Assembly (NCBI GenBank): GCA_963812245.1
Contig: CAWEUK010000002.1
Coordinates: 744,001 to 808,000 of the forward strand
Direction of reading: 5' to 3'
Source of the DNA: Salsipaludibacter sp963812245
Lineage (GTDB): Bacteria; Actinomycetota; Nitriliruptoria; Nitriliruptorales; Nitriliruptoraceae
Length of the DNA stretch: 64,000 bases
The first letter of the stretch is position 1. Each line of letters begins with the position of its first letter. Below are positions 1-11,019 of this stretch, piece by piece. The notes under the pieces were generated by a model. It did no database searches. It had not been told where the DNA came from and saw only the letters and a program-made list of their open reading frames with translations. Position numbers and translations under genes: made by a program.

Positions 1-789
1 GAGGGCACCGACACCATCGCCGACGTCTACCTCACCGTGGACGTGGGCAACCTCTACCTGGCCGCCGAGCAGGGCATCTTCCAGCCGCTGGACATCCCGG
101 CCGTCGATGCCGCCGTCCCCGACAACCTGCGCCACCCGGACGACCTTTGGGTCGGGCTGGCCAGGCGGGCGCGCACGATCGTGTACGACCCCGAGTCGGT
201 GGACCCCTCGGAACTGTCCACGTACGAGGATCTCGCCGATCCGCGCTGGGCGGGCCGACTGTGCCTGCGACGCTCCACCGACAGCTACACGCAGTCGCTG
301 GTGGCCAGCCTGATCGCGGCTGACGGCATCGAGGCGACCCGCGACGTCGTCGATGGGTGGGTGGCCAACGCCGAGATCTACAACAACGACGTCGCCATCC
401 TCGACAACATCGCCGAGGGGGACTGCGAGGTCGGCATCGTCAACCACTACTACCTGGCTCGCAAGTTGGCCGAGGATCCGGACTTCCCGGTGCAGCTCCT
501 GTGGGCCAACCAGGACGATCGTGGGGTGCACGTCAACCTCTCGGGCGGTGGCGTCACCGCCAACGCACCCAACCCCGATGCCGGCCGTCGCCTGGTCGAA
601 TGGCTGGCCACCGACGGGCAGAGCGCCTTCGTCGACGACAACTTCGAATATCCCGCCAACCCCGCCGTGGAACCCGCCGAGGTGCTGATCCAGTTCGGTG
701 ACTTCTTGGCGGACCCCGTGAACGCCAACGAACTGGGTTCCCGCAATCGTGAGGCCGTGGAGTTGTTGGCGGAGTCGGGCTACCAGTGA
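1..789 (+). CDS. Fe(3+)-type ABC transporter substrate-binding protein (5' end outside window)
   Basis: This is the C-terminal part of a periplasmic or lipid-anchored binding protein of the ferric-iron (FbpA/FutA) type. The frame is open from base 1, so the start and signal sequence lie upstream of the window. Family features are the segment ADVYLTVDVGNLY, the KRA-like stretch ARRARTIVYDP, STYEDLADPRW, and the tandem tyrosines in VNHYYLARKL, which in FbpA proteins coordinate Fe3+. The stop codon overlaps the GTG start of the permease gene, so the two are probably translationally coupled. The ligand could be another trivalent metal or an iron chelate, but ferric iron is the most likely. Confidence 0.88.
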   Translation, partial: EGTDTIADVYLTVDVGNLYLAAEQGIFQPLDIPAVDAAVPDNLRHPDDLWVGLARRARTIVYDPESVDPSELSTYEDLADPRWAGRLCLRRSTDSYTQSLVASLIAADGIEATRDVVDGWVANAEIYNNDVAILDNIAEGDCEVGIVNHYYLARKLAEDPDFPVQLLWANQDDRGVHVNLSGGGVTANAPNPDAGRRLVEWLATDGQSAFVDDNFEYPANPAVEPAEVLIQFGDFLADPVNANELGSRNREAVELLAESGYQ

Positions 790-2511
790 GCGCCACACTT
801 CGGGCACATCCTCGCGAGCAGGACCCGGCGCCGCCGGCGCGCCCGGGCGGCCCCAGGGGTGGTGGCATCGGCGCCGACGCGACAAGGCCGGCGTGCGCCG
901 ACCATGGGCGGTCGCTGCCGCAGTCGTCGCGGCGGCGGTGGTCGCACCGTTGGCCGGGGTGCTGTTGTCGCTGTTGACACCGACGACGGACGTGTGGCGA
1001 CTGCTGTGGGAGACCCGGCTGGTCGAGATGGTCGTGTCCACGTTCGTGCTGATGGTCGGCGTCGTCGTCGCCACCCTGGTGGTTGGTGGTGGCCTGGCGT
1101 GGTTGACCGCGATCCATCGGTTCCCCGGCGAGTCGCATGCTGTCGTGGATGCTGGTGCTGCCATTGGCGATGCCCGCCTACGTGCTGGGATTCGTCGCGA
1201 TCGGCCTGCTGGATGCGCCCGGGCCCGGTGCAGTCCGCTCCTGCGTGCCCTGACGGGTGCCGAGGGGTCCTTGTTCAACCCTCGTTCGATGGGGATGGCG
1301 ATCGTCGTGTTCACCCTGGCGCTGTATCCCTACGTCTACCTGCAGGCCCGTGCCGCGCTCGGGGAGCAGTCGGCGACGCCCTACCACGCCGCACGGACGC
1401 TGGGTCTGTCACCGGCGGCGGCGGCCCGGCGCGTGCTGTTGCCGTTGGCGCGCCCGGCCCTGGCCGCGGGGGCGGCCCTGGTCGCCATGGAGACACTCAC
1501 CGACTTCGCCACCGTGCAGTACTTCAACGTCACCACGGTCTCGGTGGGCGTCGAACAGGTCTGGTACGGCATGTTCGAACGCGGTGCCGCGGCCGAGCTG
1601 GCCAGCACCGTGCTGGTGATGGCCGCGGTCGTCATCCTGGGTGAGCGGCGCACTGCGAGGCCGTGCGCGCTACGAACAGCGCGGTCGCGGTGGCGGGATC
1701 GAGCCGATCAGGCTGCCGGGGCGCGCGCGGGTGGGCTGCCACCGCGGCGTGCGTCACGGTGCTCGCAGGCGCCTTCGTCATTCCGGCCCTGCAGTTGGTG
1801 GTGTGGTCGTCGCAAGCCAGCCTGGTCGGGCCCGGTGGCATCGACTCGCGCTACCTGACCTACCTGGGCAACAGCGCGATGCTCGCCGTGATCACCGCCG
1901 TCGTGTGCGTGGCCGTGGGCCTGGTGCTGGTGAATGCGGTTCGCCTCAGCGGCGATCGCACCACCCCGCGATTGGTGGGGGTGGCCAACCTGGGATACGC
2001 CATGCCCGGACCGGTGCTGGCCATCGGCACGTTGTTGCTGCTGGCTGGTGTCGACGCGACGTTGCAGTCCCTGGGCGTGCCCACCAGTGGTCGTCTGGCC
2101 ACGGGTTCCCTGTTGGCGGTCGCCTATGCCTACACGGTGCGGTTCCTGCCGTTGGCCAGCACCACGTTGGATGCCGGCCTGCAGCGAGTGCCGCGAACGA
2201 CGACGATGTCGGGCTTCACCCTGGGGGCGGCGCCGCGACGGGTCGCCGCCCGCATCCATGTCCCGCAGTTGCGCACCGGGATCGGCATCGCGTTGGTGCT
2301 GGTGGCAGTCGACGCGCTCAAGGAACTCCCGATCGTCCTGTTGCTGCGACCGTTCGGGTTCGAGACGTTGTCGCTGTGGGTGTACCGTTCTGCGGCCGAG
2401 GCCCGGTGGGAGTTGGCAGGTCTGCCCGCCCTCACGATCGTCGCCCTGGCGTGCATCCCGGTGGTGACGTTGTTCCGTCTCCAGATCCAACCGCCAGGAC
2501 CCAAGCGATGA
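786..2511 (+). CDS. Fe(3+)-type ABC transporter permease, two fused permease domains (frameshifted)
   Basis: Inner-membrane permease of the FbpB/SfuB type, in which two permease halves are fused in one chain. The GTG at 786 overlaps the upstream stop. The coding frame changes several times: near 850-900, near 1135, near 1235 and near 1640-1720. The hydrophobic segments are intact when the frames are joined: an Ala/Val-rich first helix around 915-975, further helices to about 1640, then a second half at 1750-2500. Each half has an EAA-like loop (for example HAARTLGLSPAAAARRVLLPLARPA near 1390-1460). It ends in an ATGA overlap with the ATPase gene. The many shifts look like sequence errors, but genuine decay cannot be excluded. 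Confidence 0.72.
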
Positions 2512-3702
2512 GCGCGACGCGTGACACCGTGCACCGGGGCCGGGCTGCCAGCCCGGGCGGCCGCCCGGTGGCGTCGGGACGTCAGGACGTGACGACCGAT
2601 GTCGATCGGCCATCCAGTGGTGCCCCCTCCACGGCTGGTGTCGAGGTCCCACCGACGACACCCGGGCCCGACCAGTCCCCGACCAGGTCGTTGTCCACGA
2701 CGTGGTCGTGCGCTACGGGGAGGTCGTCGCGCTGGACCGTGTCAGCCTGTCCCTGCCGGCGGGCGAGCAGATGGCGATCGTGGGACCCTCCGGTTGTGGC
2801 AAGTCGACCCTCGTGAAGGCCGTCGCCGGTCTGGTCCCCATGGAGCACGGACGAGTCGAGGTCGCGGGGGAGGTGGTCGCCGACGACGGCGTGTGGGTGG
2901 CGCCCGAGCATCGTGGTGTCGGGGTCGTGTTCCAGGACCATGCGCTGTTTCCGCACCTCGACGTGCGCGCGAACGTGGGATTCGGGCTGGGCCGGCACAC
3001 CGGGGCAGCGGAACGGGTGGACGAGGTCCTCGACCTGGTGGGCCTGTCCCACCTCGGGGACCGGTACCCGCACGAATTGTCCGGGGGCGAGCAGCAACGC
3101 ACGGCGCTGGCACGCGCGCTTGCCCCGCGGCCAGCCGTGCTGCTGCTCGACGAACCCTTCTCCAACCTCGACCGCAACCTGCGCGAACGGGTGCGGGCAG
3201 AAACCGTGGCGTTGCTGCGGGCCGAGCAGATCACGGCCATCTTCGTCACCCATGACCGTGACGAGGCCCTGACCGTGGGCGCTCGGGTGGCCGTCATGCG
3301 TGGCGGCCGCGTCGAACAGGTCGCCTCGCCGGCCGAGGTCTACCACGCCCCGACGAGCCGGTTCGTCGCCGCGTTCCTGGACCACGCCGACTTCATCCCC
3401 GGGCAGGTCGAGGGCGCGGCCGTGCGCAGCCGCTTCGGCATGTTGCCGGTGCACAATGCCGATGGGCTGGCCGACGTCGACGTCATGGTGCGCCGCACGA
3501 GGTCGCGATCCAGCCAGATGCCCAAGGCGACGCAGTCGTCGTGGCGGCAGAGTTCCGGGGGAGCACCATCGCCCACACGGTCGCCTTCCAGGACGGCCTG
3601 ACACTCGTCGGGATGCGCCCGCACACGGAAGGGCTGCGGCCTGGCAGCCGAGTCCGCGTGTCGATCGACTGCGATCATCCGCTGACTGCCTATCCACGGT
3701 GA
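2508..3702 (+). CDS. Fe(3+)-type ABC transporter ATP-binding protein (frameshifted)
   Basis: Cytoplasmic ATPase that powers the importer, of the FbpC/PotA class. Visible motifs are Walker A GPSGCGKST (2788-2814), the Q-loop VFQDHALFPH, the signature LSGGEQQR, Walker B VLLLDEPFSNLD and the switch histidine in VTHDRDEA. The ATG at 2508 overlaps the permease stop. The N-terminal frame shifts at about 2660-2700, just before the core that begins DVVVRYGEVVALD, and it shifts again near 3500. After the second shift the TOBE-like C-terminal domain reads through HEVAIQPDAQGD to the stop at 3700-3702. Both shifts look like sequencing indels. The stop overlaps the GTG of the next gene. Confidence 0.8.
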
Positions 3703-5220
3703 CCCCGCCTGCGGCATCCCGATCGCGGCGGCCCCCGCGTGATGCCGTGGCTGCGACGCCCTCGCGCCGGACGCACAGCAGCGTGCCCTCGGCTCATCGC
3801 CTGGGCCTGGCCATGGTGCTGGTCGCCGTGGTCACGACCTTCGTCGCGCTGCCGGCAGGCTGGATCCCGGCGACGCATGGCAACCAGACGTCGGGGGACG
3901 AACCGCACTACCTGCTGACCGCTGACAGCCTGGGCGTGGACGGTGACCTCGACGTGTCCAACCAGGTGGACCGGAGGACTACCGGCCCTACCACGAGCAA
4001 CTGCTGGCGCCCCAGGCAGCCACGGAGGCGACCGGCCGTGCCGTGGTGCCCCATGACCCCGGGTTGGCGGTGGTCCTGGCCGCGCCGATGCGGCTGGGCG
4101 GTTGGCGAGCCGCGAAGGCAGCGCTGGCGGTGATGGCGGGGGTGACTGCCGCGGCCACGCTGTGGCTGTCGGTGCGGCGCCTCGATGCCCGTGTCGGACC
4201 GGCTGCCGTGGTCGTTGCGCTGCTCGGCGCATCGGCACCCATGGTCGTCTACGGCGGCCAGGTCTATCCCGAACTGCCGGCGGCACTGGCGGTGGTGGGC
4301 GGCGTGGCGGCCGCGTCGGCGCCGCGCGGATGGCGCAGCGACGTGGGCACCGTCATCGCCGTGGTGGTGCTGCCATGGCTGGCCGTGAAGTACGTGCCCG
4401 TGGCCGCGACGCTCGGGGCCGTCCACCTGGTCGGGCGGTGGCGATCGGGGGGACGCTGGCCGGCTGCGTGGTCGGCCGCGGCGCTGGTCGGTGCCGGAGG
4501 CCTCTACGTGCTCGCCCACCTGGCGTGGTACGGCGGGTTGACGGTGTACGCGGCCGGTGACTTCTTCCGCGCCAACGGCGGCCAACTGTCAGTGGTCGGT
4601 ACGAGCCCTGACCTGCTCGCCCGTGCTGCCCGCCTGGTCGGCCTGTGGGTCGATCGCGACTTCGGCATCGCCACGTGGCAACCGGCATGGATCCTGGGGG
4701 TGGCGGGCTGGCCTGGTTGGCGGGCCGTCGCTTCCGGTCCTCGCTCCTGGTGGGCTGCATCGTCGCTGCCGGCTGGGCCACCGCGACCTTCGTGGCGCTG
4801 ACGATGCACGGGTGGTGGTTCCCCGGCCGACAGGTGATCGTGGTGCTGCCGCTGGTGGCCGCGGCCATCGCGTCGTGGGCCTCCCGCCGATCCCGCGTCC
4901 TGGTCGTGGCGGTCGGCCTGGGCATCGCGGGCTTCCTCACCACGGGATGGCTGCTCGCCGACGGGCTGTCCCAGCGGCTCACGCTGGTCGTGGACTTCGC
5001 GTTGGTCGGCAGTCCCGTGTTCGCGATCGCCCGGTTCGCCGCCCCCGACTACATGTTGGACACGGCGCGAACCTGGGTGCTGCACACGGCATGGCTGGCC
5101 GTGTTGGTGGCCGTGGGATGGTGGGGATGGCGGGATGCGGCCCAGGAGTCTGCCGGGCCGTCGAGCCCGGGGACCCTCGACAGGCCAGCGAGTGCCGCGA
5201 GCGTCCCCGTGCACTCTTGA
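3699..5220 (+). CDS. Polytopic membrane protein, GT-C glycosyltransferase-like (frameshifted)
   Basis: A hydrophobic protein of roughly 500 residues with about ten membrane segments. An N-terminal helix (LAMVLVAVVTTFVALPAG) is followed by an external loop with TSGDEPHYLLTADSL. That Asp-Glu pair in the first loop is typical of GT-C fold enzymes that use lipid-linked sugars (GT39/GT83-like), so a glycan-transfer role is inferred, not shown. The reading frame shifts near 3965-4040 and again near 4700; joining the frames gives a continuous helix-rich protein. The GTG at 3699 overlaps the ATPase stop, placing it in the iron-transporter transcript, although no functional link to iron is evident. 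Confidence 0.62.
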
Positions 5221-5459
5221 TCCATTCCGATTCGGCTATCAGGTCGTCGGCGACAACGCAAACGCCCTGGTCTCCCCTTCTGCCAGCCGTCCGTCCGGCG
5301 GCACCGGTGCGATCGAGCCGATGCAGGACCTCCCTACCGTCATGGGTGAAGTGCTTGTCGAGCTGCGCTGCGGAACGAACGACACCGCACCACGACGACG
5401 GGCATCGTTGACCGCATCCGCGGTCAGCGTGCACACCTCCCCAACACACAAGGAACACC

Positions 5460-5695
5460 ATGCGTACCACACCACAGTTTCCCGCCGCGCCGCCGCCGTT
5501 GCACTGGCCGGTGCACTGGCCTTCGGCGTCTCCGCCTGCTCCGACGACGATGGCACCGACGCCGGCACCGAGGTCTCCGAGGGCGATGTCGTCGACGACA
5601 CCGCGTCCGAGATGTCGACGGACATGTCGTCGGAAGTGACCGAGATGGAGTCGGACATGTCGTCGGAAGTGACCGAGATGGAGTCCGAGGGCTGA
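5460..5695 (+). CDS. Small acidic lipoprotein with C-terminal duplication (frameshift near start)
   Basis: A secreted lipoprotein of about 78 residues. An ATG with a good upstream AAGGAA is at 5460, but the signal-peptide frame (TTVSRRAAAVALAGALAFGVSACSDDD) is one base out from it, so a one-base error near 5465-5475 is likely. The lipobox is VSAC, with Cys as the lipidation site. The mature part is almost entirely Asp, Glu, Ser, Thr and Met, and ends in two identical 11-residue copies containing SSEVTEME, encoded by an exact 33-bp tandem repeat (5620-5652 and 5653-5685). I recognise no family. The function is unknown; it may be a periplasmic spacer or ion-binding peptide. Confidence 0.55.
5620..5685 (+). 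repeat. 33-bp exact tandem duplication inside the lipoprotein gene
   Basis: Two identical 33-base units (5620-5652 and 5653-5685) sit head to tail and in frame. They duplicate 11 residues near the C-terminus of the lipoprotein. Confidence 0.9.
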
Positions 5696-5713
5696 TCCAG
5701 CCACTGCAACCTG

Positions 5714-5747
5714 GCCGGGCCGCCGTGTGGATCCACGGCGGCCCGGC
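5714..5747 (+). terminator. Hairpin terminator after the lipoprotein gene
   Basis: A perfect 14-bp inverted repeat (arms 5714-5727 and 5734-5747, loop TGGATC) begins 19 bases after the lipoprotein stop. There is no long T-run, as is common in high-GC genomes. It separates this transcript from the str operon promoter. Confidence 0.75.
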
Positions 5748-5801
5748 GTCTGTCTGGACCCTGGGCTGGTCGATGGGCCGGTCGATCGTCCAGCGCTGGG
5801 T

Positions 5802-5831
5802 TTGACGCACCCCACCCGACCGTTGTAGGCT
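5802..5831 (+). promoter_or_regulatory. Putative str operon promoter
   Basis: A TTGACG -35 (5802-5807) and a TAGGCT -10 (5826-5831) are separated by 18 bases, about 285 bases upstream of rpsL. The same TAGGCT hexamer recurs upstream of glmS and the DUF885 gene, so it may be the local housekeeping -10. Confidence 0.5.
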
Positions 5832-5837
5832 GCACAT

Positions 5838-6116
5838 CCGCGCCGCGGGTCAGCCTGCGGTGCGTTTGGGCGCTGGCAGGACCAACCGCCATGCGGTAGG
5901 TGTCCATCCTCGTCTCGACCCGCAGTCGAGACAGGGACCAGTGCAACTCCGACGACGACCCGGCCCTTGCGGGCTGCATGCGCTTGCGCTGCACGGAAGT
6001 CACGGAACGCCCGGGTGCGTGGATCGGGCAGATGGCCGCAACGGCCATGACCCACCACCACGACCGACCAACCGAGGCAGCGAACACGCCCCGGACGACG
6101 ACCAAGGACGCAACGA
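5838..6116 (+). other. Long structured 5' leader of rpsL
   Basis: About 280 bases lie between the predicted start of transcription and rpsL with no credible gene. They contain a perfect 8-bp stem with a 5-base loop (5912-5932). The leader is long enough to hold a control element for the str operon, but I recognise no known riboswitch or ribosomal-protein binding motif. Confidence 0.4.
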
Positions 6117-6487
6117 ATGCCCACCATTCAGCAGTTGGTGCGCAAGGGCCGCCAAGACAAGAAGAAGAAGGTCAAGACGCTGGCCCTCAAGGGGTCGCCA
6201 CAGCGTCGTGGCGTGTGCACGCGTGTCTACACGACGACGCCGAAGAAGCCGAACTCGGCCCTTCGCAAGGTGTGCCGCGTGCGCCTGAGCTCCGGGATGG
6301 AGGTCACCGCCTACATCCCCGGCGAGGGCCACAACCTCCAGGAGCACTCCATGGTCCTGATCCGTGGTGGTCGTGTCCGCGACCTCCCGGTGTTCGCTAC
6401 AAGGTGATTCGCGGCGCACTCGATGCCGCTCCCGTGCGTGACCGCAAGCAGGCCCGGTCGCGCTACGGCGTCAAGAAGGAGGGCTGA
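6117..6487 (+). CDS. rpsL: 30S ribosomal protein S12 (frameshifted near 3' end)
   Basis: S12 sits at the decoding centre and controls accuracy. The start MPTIQQLVRKGR is canonical. The conserved TTTPKKPNSALRK loop has Lys43. The second key loop reads GGRVRDLPG, with Arg at position 88 where most bacteria have Lys. The frame breaks after RDLP at about 6390, where CCCGG should probably read CCCGGG. It resumes as GVRYKVIRGALDA and ends at 6487, giving the normal length of about 123 residues. rpsG follows immediately, with its ATG two bases after this stop. Confidence 0.93.
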
Positions 6488-6488
6488 C

Positions 6489-6964
6489 ATGCCACGCAAG
6501 GGATCCCCGGGCCGTCGCCCGATCACGCCGGACGCCAAGTACCACTCGACGCTGGTCACCCAGCTCATCAACCGTGTCATGTACGGCGGCAAGCGCTCCG
6601 TCGCCGAGGCCATCGTCTACGACGCCCTCGCCGACATCGGTTCGCGCGTCCAGGGCGGCGACCCGCTCTCGGTCGTGCAAGCGCGCCGTCGAGAACGTCA
6701 AGCCCCAGCTGGAGGTGAAGTCCCGCCGTGTCGGTGGCGCCACCTACCAAGTGCCCGATCGAGGTCCGGCCGTCGCGCTCGACCACGTTGGCGCTGCGCT
6801 GGATCGTGGGCTACGCCCGCATCCGCCGCGAGAAGACCATGGGCGAACGCCTTGCCGGCGAACTGCTCGATGCCTCCAACGGCGTCGGCGCGGCCGTCAA
6901 GCGTCGCGAGGACACCCACAAGATGGCCGAGGCCAACCGCGCCTTCGCCCACTACCGCTGGTGA
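6489..6964 (+). CDS. rpsG: 30S ribosomal protein S7 (two frameshifts)
   Basis: S7 nucleates assembly of the 30S head and contacts the E-site tRNA. The start MPRKGSPGRRPITPD is typical. Two frame changes interrupt the gene. At about 6680 the frame moves into LKRAVENVKP. At about 6755 an extra G after CCC lies before IEVRPSRSTTLALRW. Joined, the product has the normal length of about 156 residues and ends MAEANRAFAHYRW. The gene is single copy here and essential, so the shifts are almost certainly consensus errors rather than decay. Confidence 0.92.
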
Positions 6965-7093
6965 GCCTTCGTGCGGTGTGACCCACCGCACGGCCCCCCC
7001 CACCCGCACTGCACGCACAGCGACCCGCGCCGACTCGCGCCGCCCGAGCCGACGCGACCCGCAAGACCCGGACAAGACCAGGAAGTGATCACG

Positions 7094-9208
<2,115 letters not shown>

Positions 9209-9211
9209 GCG

Positions 9212-9257
9212 CGCGTCCTTCGGACGCGAGGGAGTTGCTCGCAGGTTCGCAACGTCC
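9212..9257 (+). terminator. Two adjacent hairpins after fusA
   Basis: A 7-bp stem with a TTC loop (9212-9228) sits directly after the fusA stop. It is followed by an imperfect GGAGTTGC...GCAACGTCC pair (9231-9257). They may attenuate fusA transcription before tuf or mark a processing site; there is no T-tract. Confidence 0.4.
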
Positions 9258-9343
9258 AGTCTGACCATCAACCACACCACGTACACCCACCGCACGGGCG
9301 CAACACCGCCCCCACCACACGGTTCAAGGAAAGAAGGCGCATC

Positions 9344-10528
9344 ATGGCCAAGGAAAAGTTTGAGCGGAACAAGCCGCACATGAACATTGGCACGATTGGT
9401 CACGTTGACCATGGGAAGACGACGTTGACTGCGGCGATCACGTTTGTGTTGGCCAAGCATGTCGATGGGAATGTGGCGTCGGCGTTTGACCAGATTGACA
9501 AGGCGCCGGAGGAGCGTGAGCGTGGGATCACGATCAATGTGTCGCATGTGGAGTATGAGACGGAGAATCGTCATTATGCGCACGTGGATGCGCCTGGGCA
9601 CGCTGACTATGTGAAGAACATGATCACGGGTGCGGCGCAGATGGATGGTGCGATCTTGGTGGTGTCGGCTGCTGATGGTCCGATGCCGCAGACTCGTGAG
9701 CATGTGTTGTTGGCGCGTCAGGTTGGGGTGCCTGAGTTGGTGGTGGCGTTGAACAAGGTCGACATGGTCGATGATGAGGAGTTGTTGGAGTTGGTGGAGT
9801 TGGAGGTGTCTGAGTTGTTGGAGTCGTATGAGTTTGATGTGGACACGCCGATTGTTCGGGTGTCGGCGTTGCAGGCGTTGGAGGGTGATGAGGCGGCTGA
9901 GGCGGGTGTGTTGGAGTTGATGGCGACGGTGGATTCGACGTTTGCGCAGCCGGAGCGTGACACGGACAAGCCGTTCTTGATGCCGATCGAGGATGTGTTT
10001 TCGATCACGGGTCGTGGCACGGTGGTGACGGGTCGGATCGAGCAGGGTGTGGTGAATGTGTCTGACACGGTGGAGATCATCGGGATCAAGGACACGACGT
10101 CGACGACGGTGACGGGTGTGGAGATGTTCCGCAAGTTGTTGGATCGTGGTGAGGCGGGTGACAACGTGGGTGTGTTGTTGCGTGGGACCAAGAAGGATGA
10201 TGTGGAGCGTGGCCAGGTGTTGGCGGCTCCGGGTTCGATCACGCCGCACACGCAGTTTGAGGCGCAGGTGTATGTGTTGTCCAAGGATGAGGGTGGTCGT
10301 CACACGCCGTTCTTTGACAACTATCGGCCGCAGTTCTATTTCCGGACCACGGATGTGACGGGTGCGGTGTCGTTGCCGGATGGTGTGGAGATGGTGATGC
10401 CGGGTGACAACACGGAGATGACGGTGGAGTTGATTGCGCCGATCGCGATGGATGAGGGGTTGCGGTTTGCCATCCGTGAGGGTGGTCGCACGGTGGGTGC
10501 GGGCCGTGTCACCAAGGTCTTGGCCTGA
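9344..10528 (+). CDS. tuf: Elongation factor Tu, with anomalous codon usage
   Basis: EF-Tu delivers aminoacyl-tRNA to the ribosome. The gene encodes 394 residues. Motifs are GHVDHGKT (19-26), DAPGHADYVKNM, NKVDMV and the domain II and III hallmarks (GRGTVVTGRIEQG, YRPQFYFRTTDVTG). The protein is normal, but the DNA is not. All 28 leucines are TTG, most valines GTG, and Asp and Arg favour GAT and CGT, whereas the flanking genes use CTG, CTC, GTC and GAC. A 135-base spacer precedes it, and an AAGGAAAGAAGG Shine-Dalgarno lies upstream of the ATG. Confidence 0.97.
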   Translation: MAKEKFERNKPHMNIGTIGHVDHGKTTLTAAITFVLAKHVDGNVASAFDQIDKAPEERERGITINVSHVEYETENRHYAHVDAPGHADYVKNMITGAAQMDGAILVVSAADGPMPQTREHVLLARQVGVPELVVALNKVDMVDDEELLELVELEVSELLESYEFDVDTPIVRVSALQALEGDEAAEAGVLELMATVDSTFAQPERDTDKPFLMPIEDVFSITGRGTVVTGRIEQGVVNVSDTVEIIGIKDTTSTTVTGVEMFRKLLDRGEAGDNVGVLLRGTKKDDVERGQVLAAPGSITPHTQFEAQVYVLSKDEGGRHTPFFDNYRPQFYFRTTDVTGAVSLPDGVEMVMPGDNTEMTVELIAPIAMDEGLRFAIREGGRTVGAGRVTKVLA

Positions 10529-10554
10529 ACCTCGCCTGACGGCTCGGTTCAGGT

Positions 10555-10586
10555 TGGAGTTGCTCGCCCTGGGGCTCGCAACTCCA
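10555..10586 (+). terminator. Hairpin after tuf
   Basis: A perfect 9-bp inverted repeat, TGGAGTTGC (10555-10563) and GCAACTCCA (10578-10586), lies 26 bases after tuf. It belongs to a set of similar GGAGTT/AACTCC pairs in the ribosomal spacers of this window. It may separate the str and S10 transcripts or be an RNA-processing signal. Confidence 0.45.
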
Positions 10587-10646
10587 GCCCCGACTGAAAC
10601 AAGAACGAAGCCACGAACGCACCTGGGTGCGAGATGAGAAAACGAA

Positions 10647-10958
10647 ATGGCTGCTGACACCAAGATCCGGATTCGCCTCAAGGCGTACGACCACGAGGTT
10701 CTGGACCGCTCGGCGCGCGAGATCGTCGACACGGTCGAGGCCACCGGTGCGCACGTCACGGGACCCGTCCCGTTGCCGACCGAGCGCCAGGTGTGGGCCG
10801 TCATCCGGTCCCCCCACAAGTACAAGGACTCCCGCGAGCACTTCGAGCGCCGGACCCACAAGCGTCTGATCGACATCCACCAGCCGTCACAGAAGACCAT
10901 CGACAAGTTGATGGGTCTGTCGCTGCCGGCCGGAGTCGACATCGAGATCAAGCTCTGA
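10647..10958 (+). CDS. rpsJ: 30S ribosomal protein S10
   Basis: S10 is a 30S head protein that also works with NusB in antitermination. It has 103 residues, normal for the family, with conserved IRIRLKAYDHEVLD, GPVPLPTER and HKRLIDIHQP. It opens the S10 operon order rpsJ-rplC-rplD-rplW-rplB. The spacer from tuf holds the hairpin at 10555 and could carry a promoter, though I see no clear one. Confidence 0.97.
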   Translation: MAADTKIRIRLKAYDHEVLDRSAREIVDTVEATGAHVTGPVPLPTERQVWAVIRSPHKYKDSREHFERRTHKRLIDIHQPSQKTIDKLMGLSLPAGVDIEIKL

Positions 10959-11019
10959 CACGTCCGCTTGCCGGCGCCCTCGGGCCCGCGCAATGACGTC
11001 GAGAAGAAGGAAGAGATCA

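Noticed and set aside
786..2511. True pseudogene status of the iron permease
   Set aside because: The membrane segments are all preserved when the frames are joined, and frame breaks of the same kind hit essential genes, so decay is not established.
6380..6400. Programmed ribosomal frameshift in rpsL
   Set aside because: There is no slippery heptamer or downstream structure, and similar shifts occur in many unrelated genes. A base-calling error is simpler.
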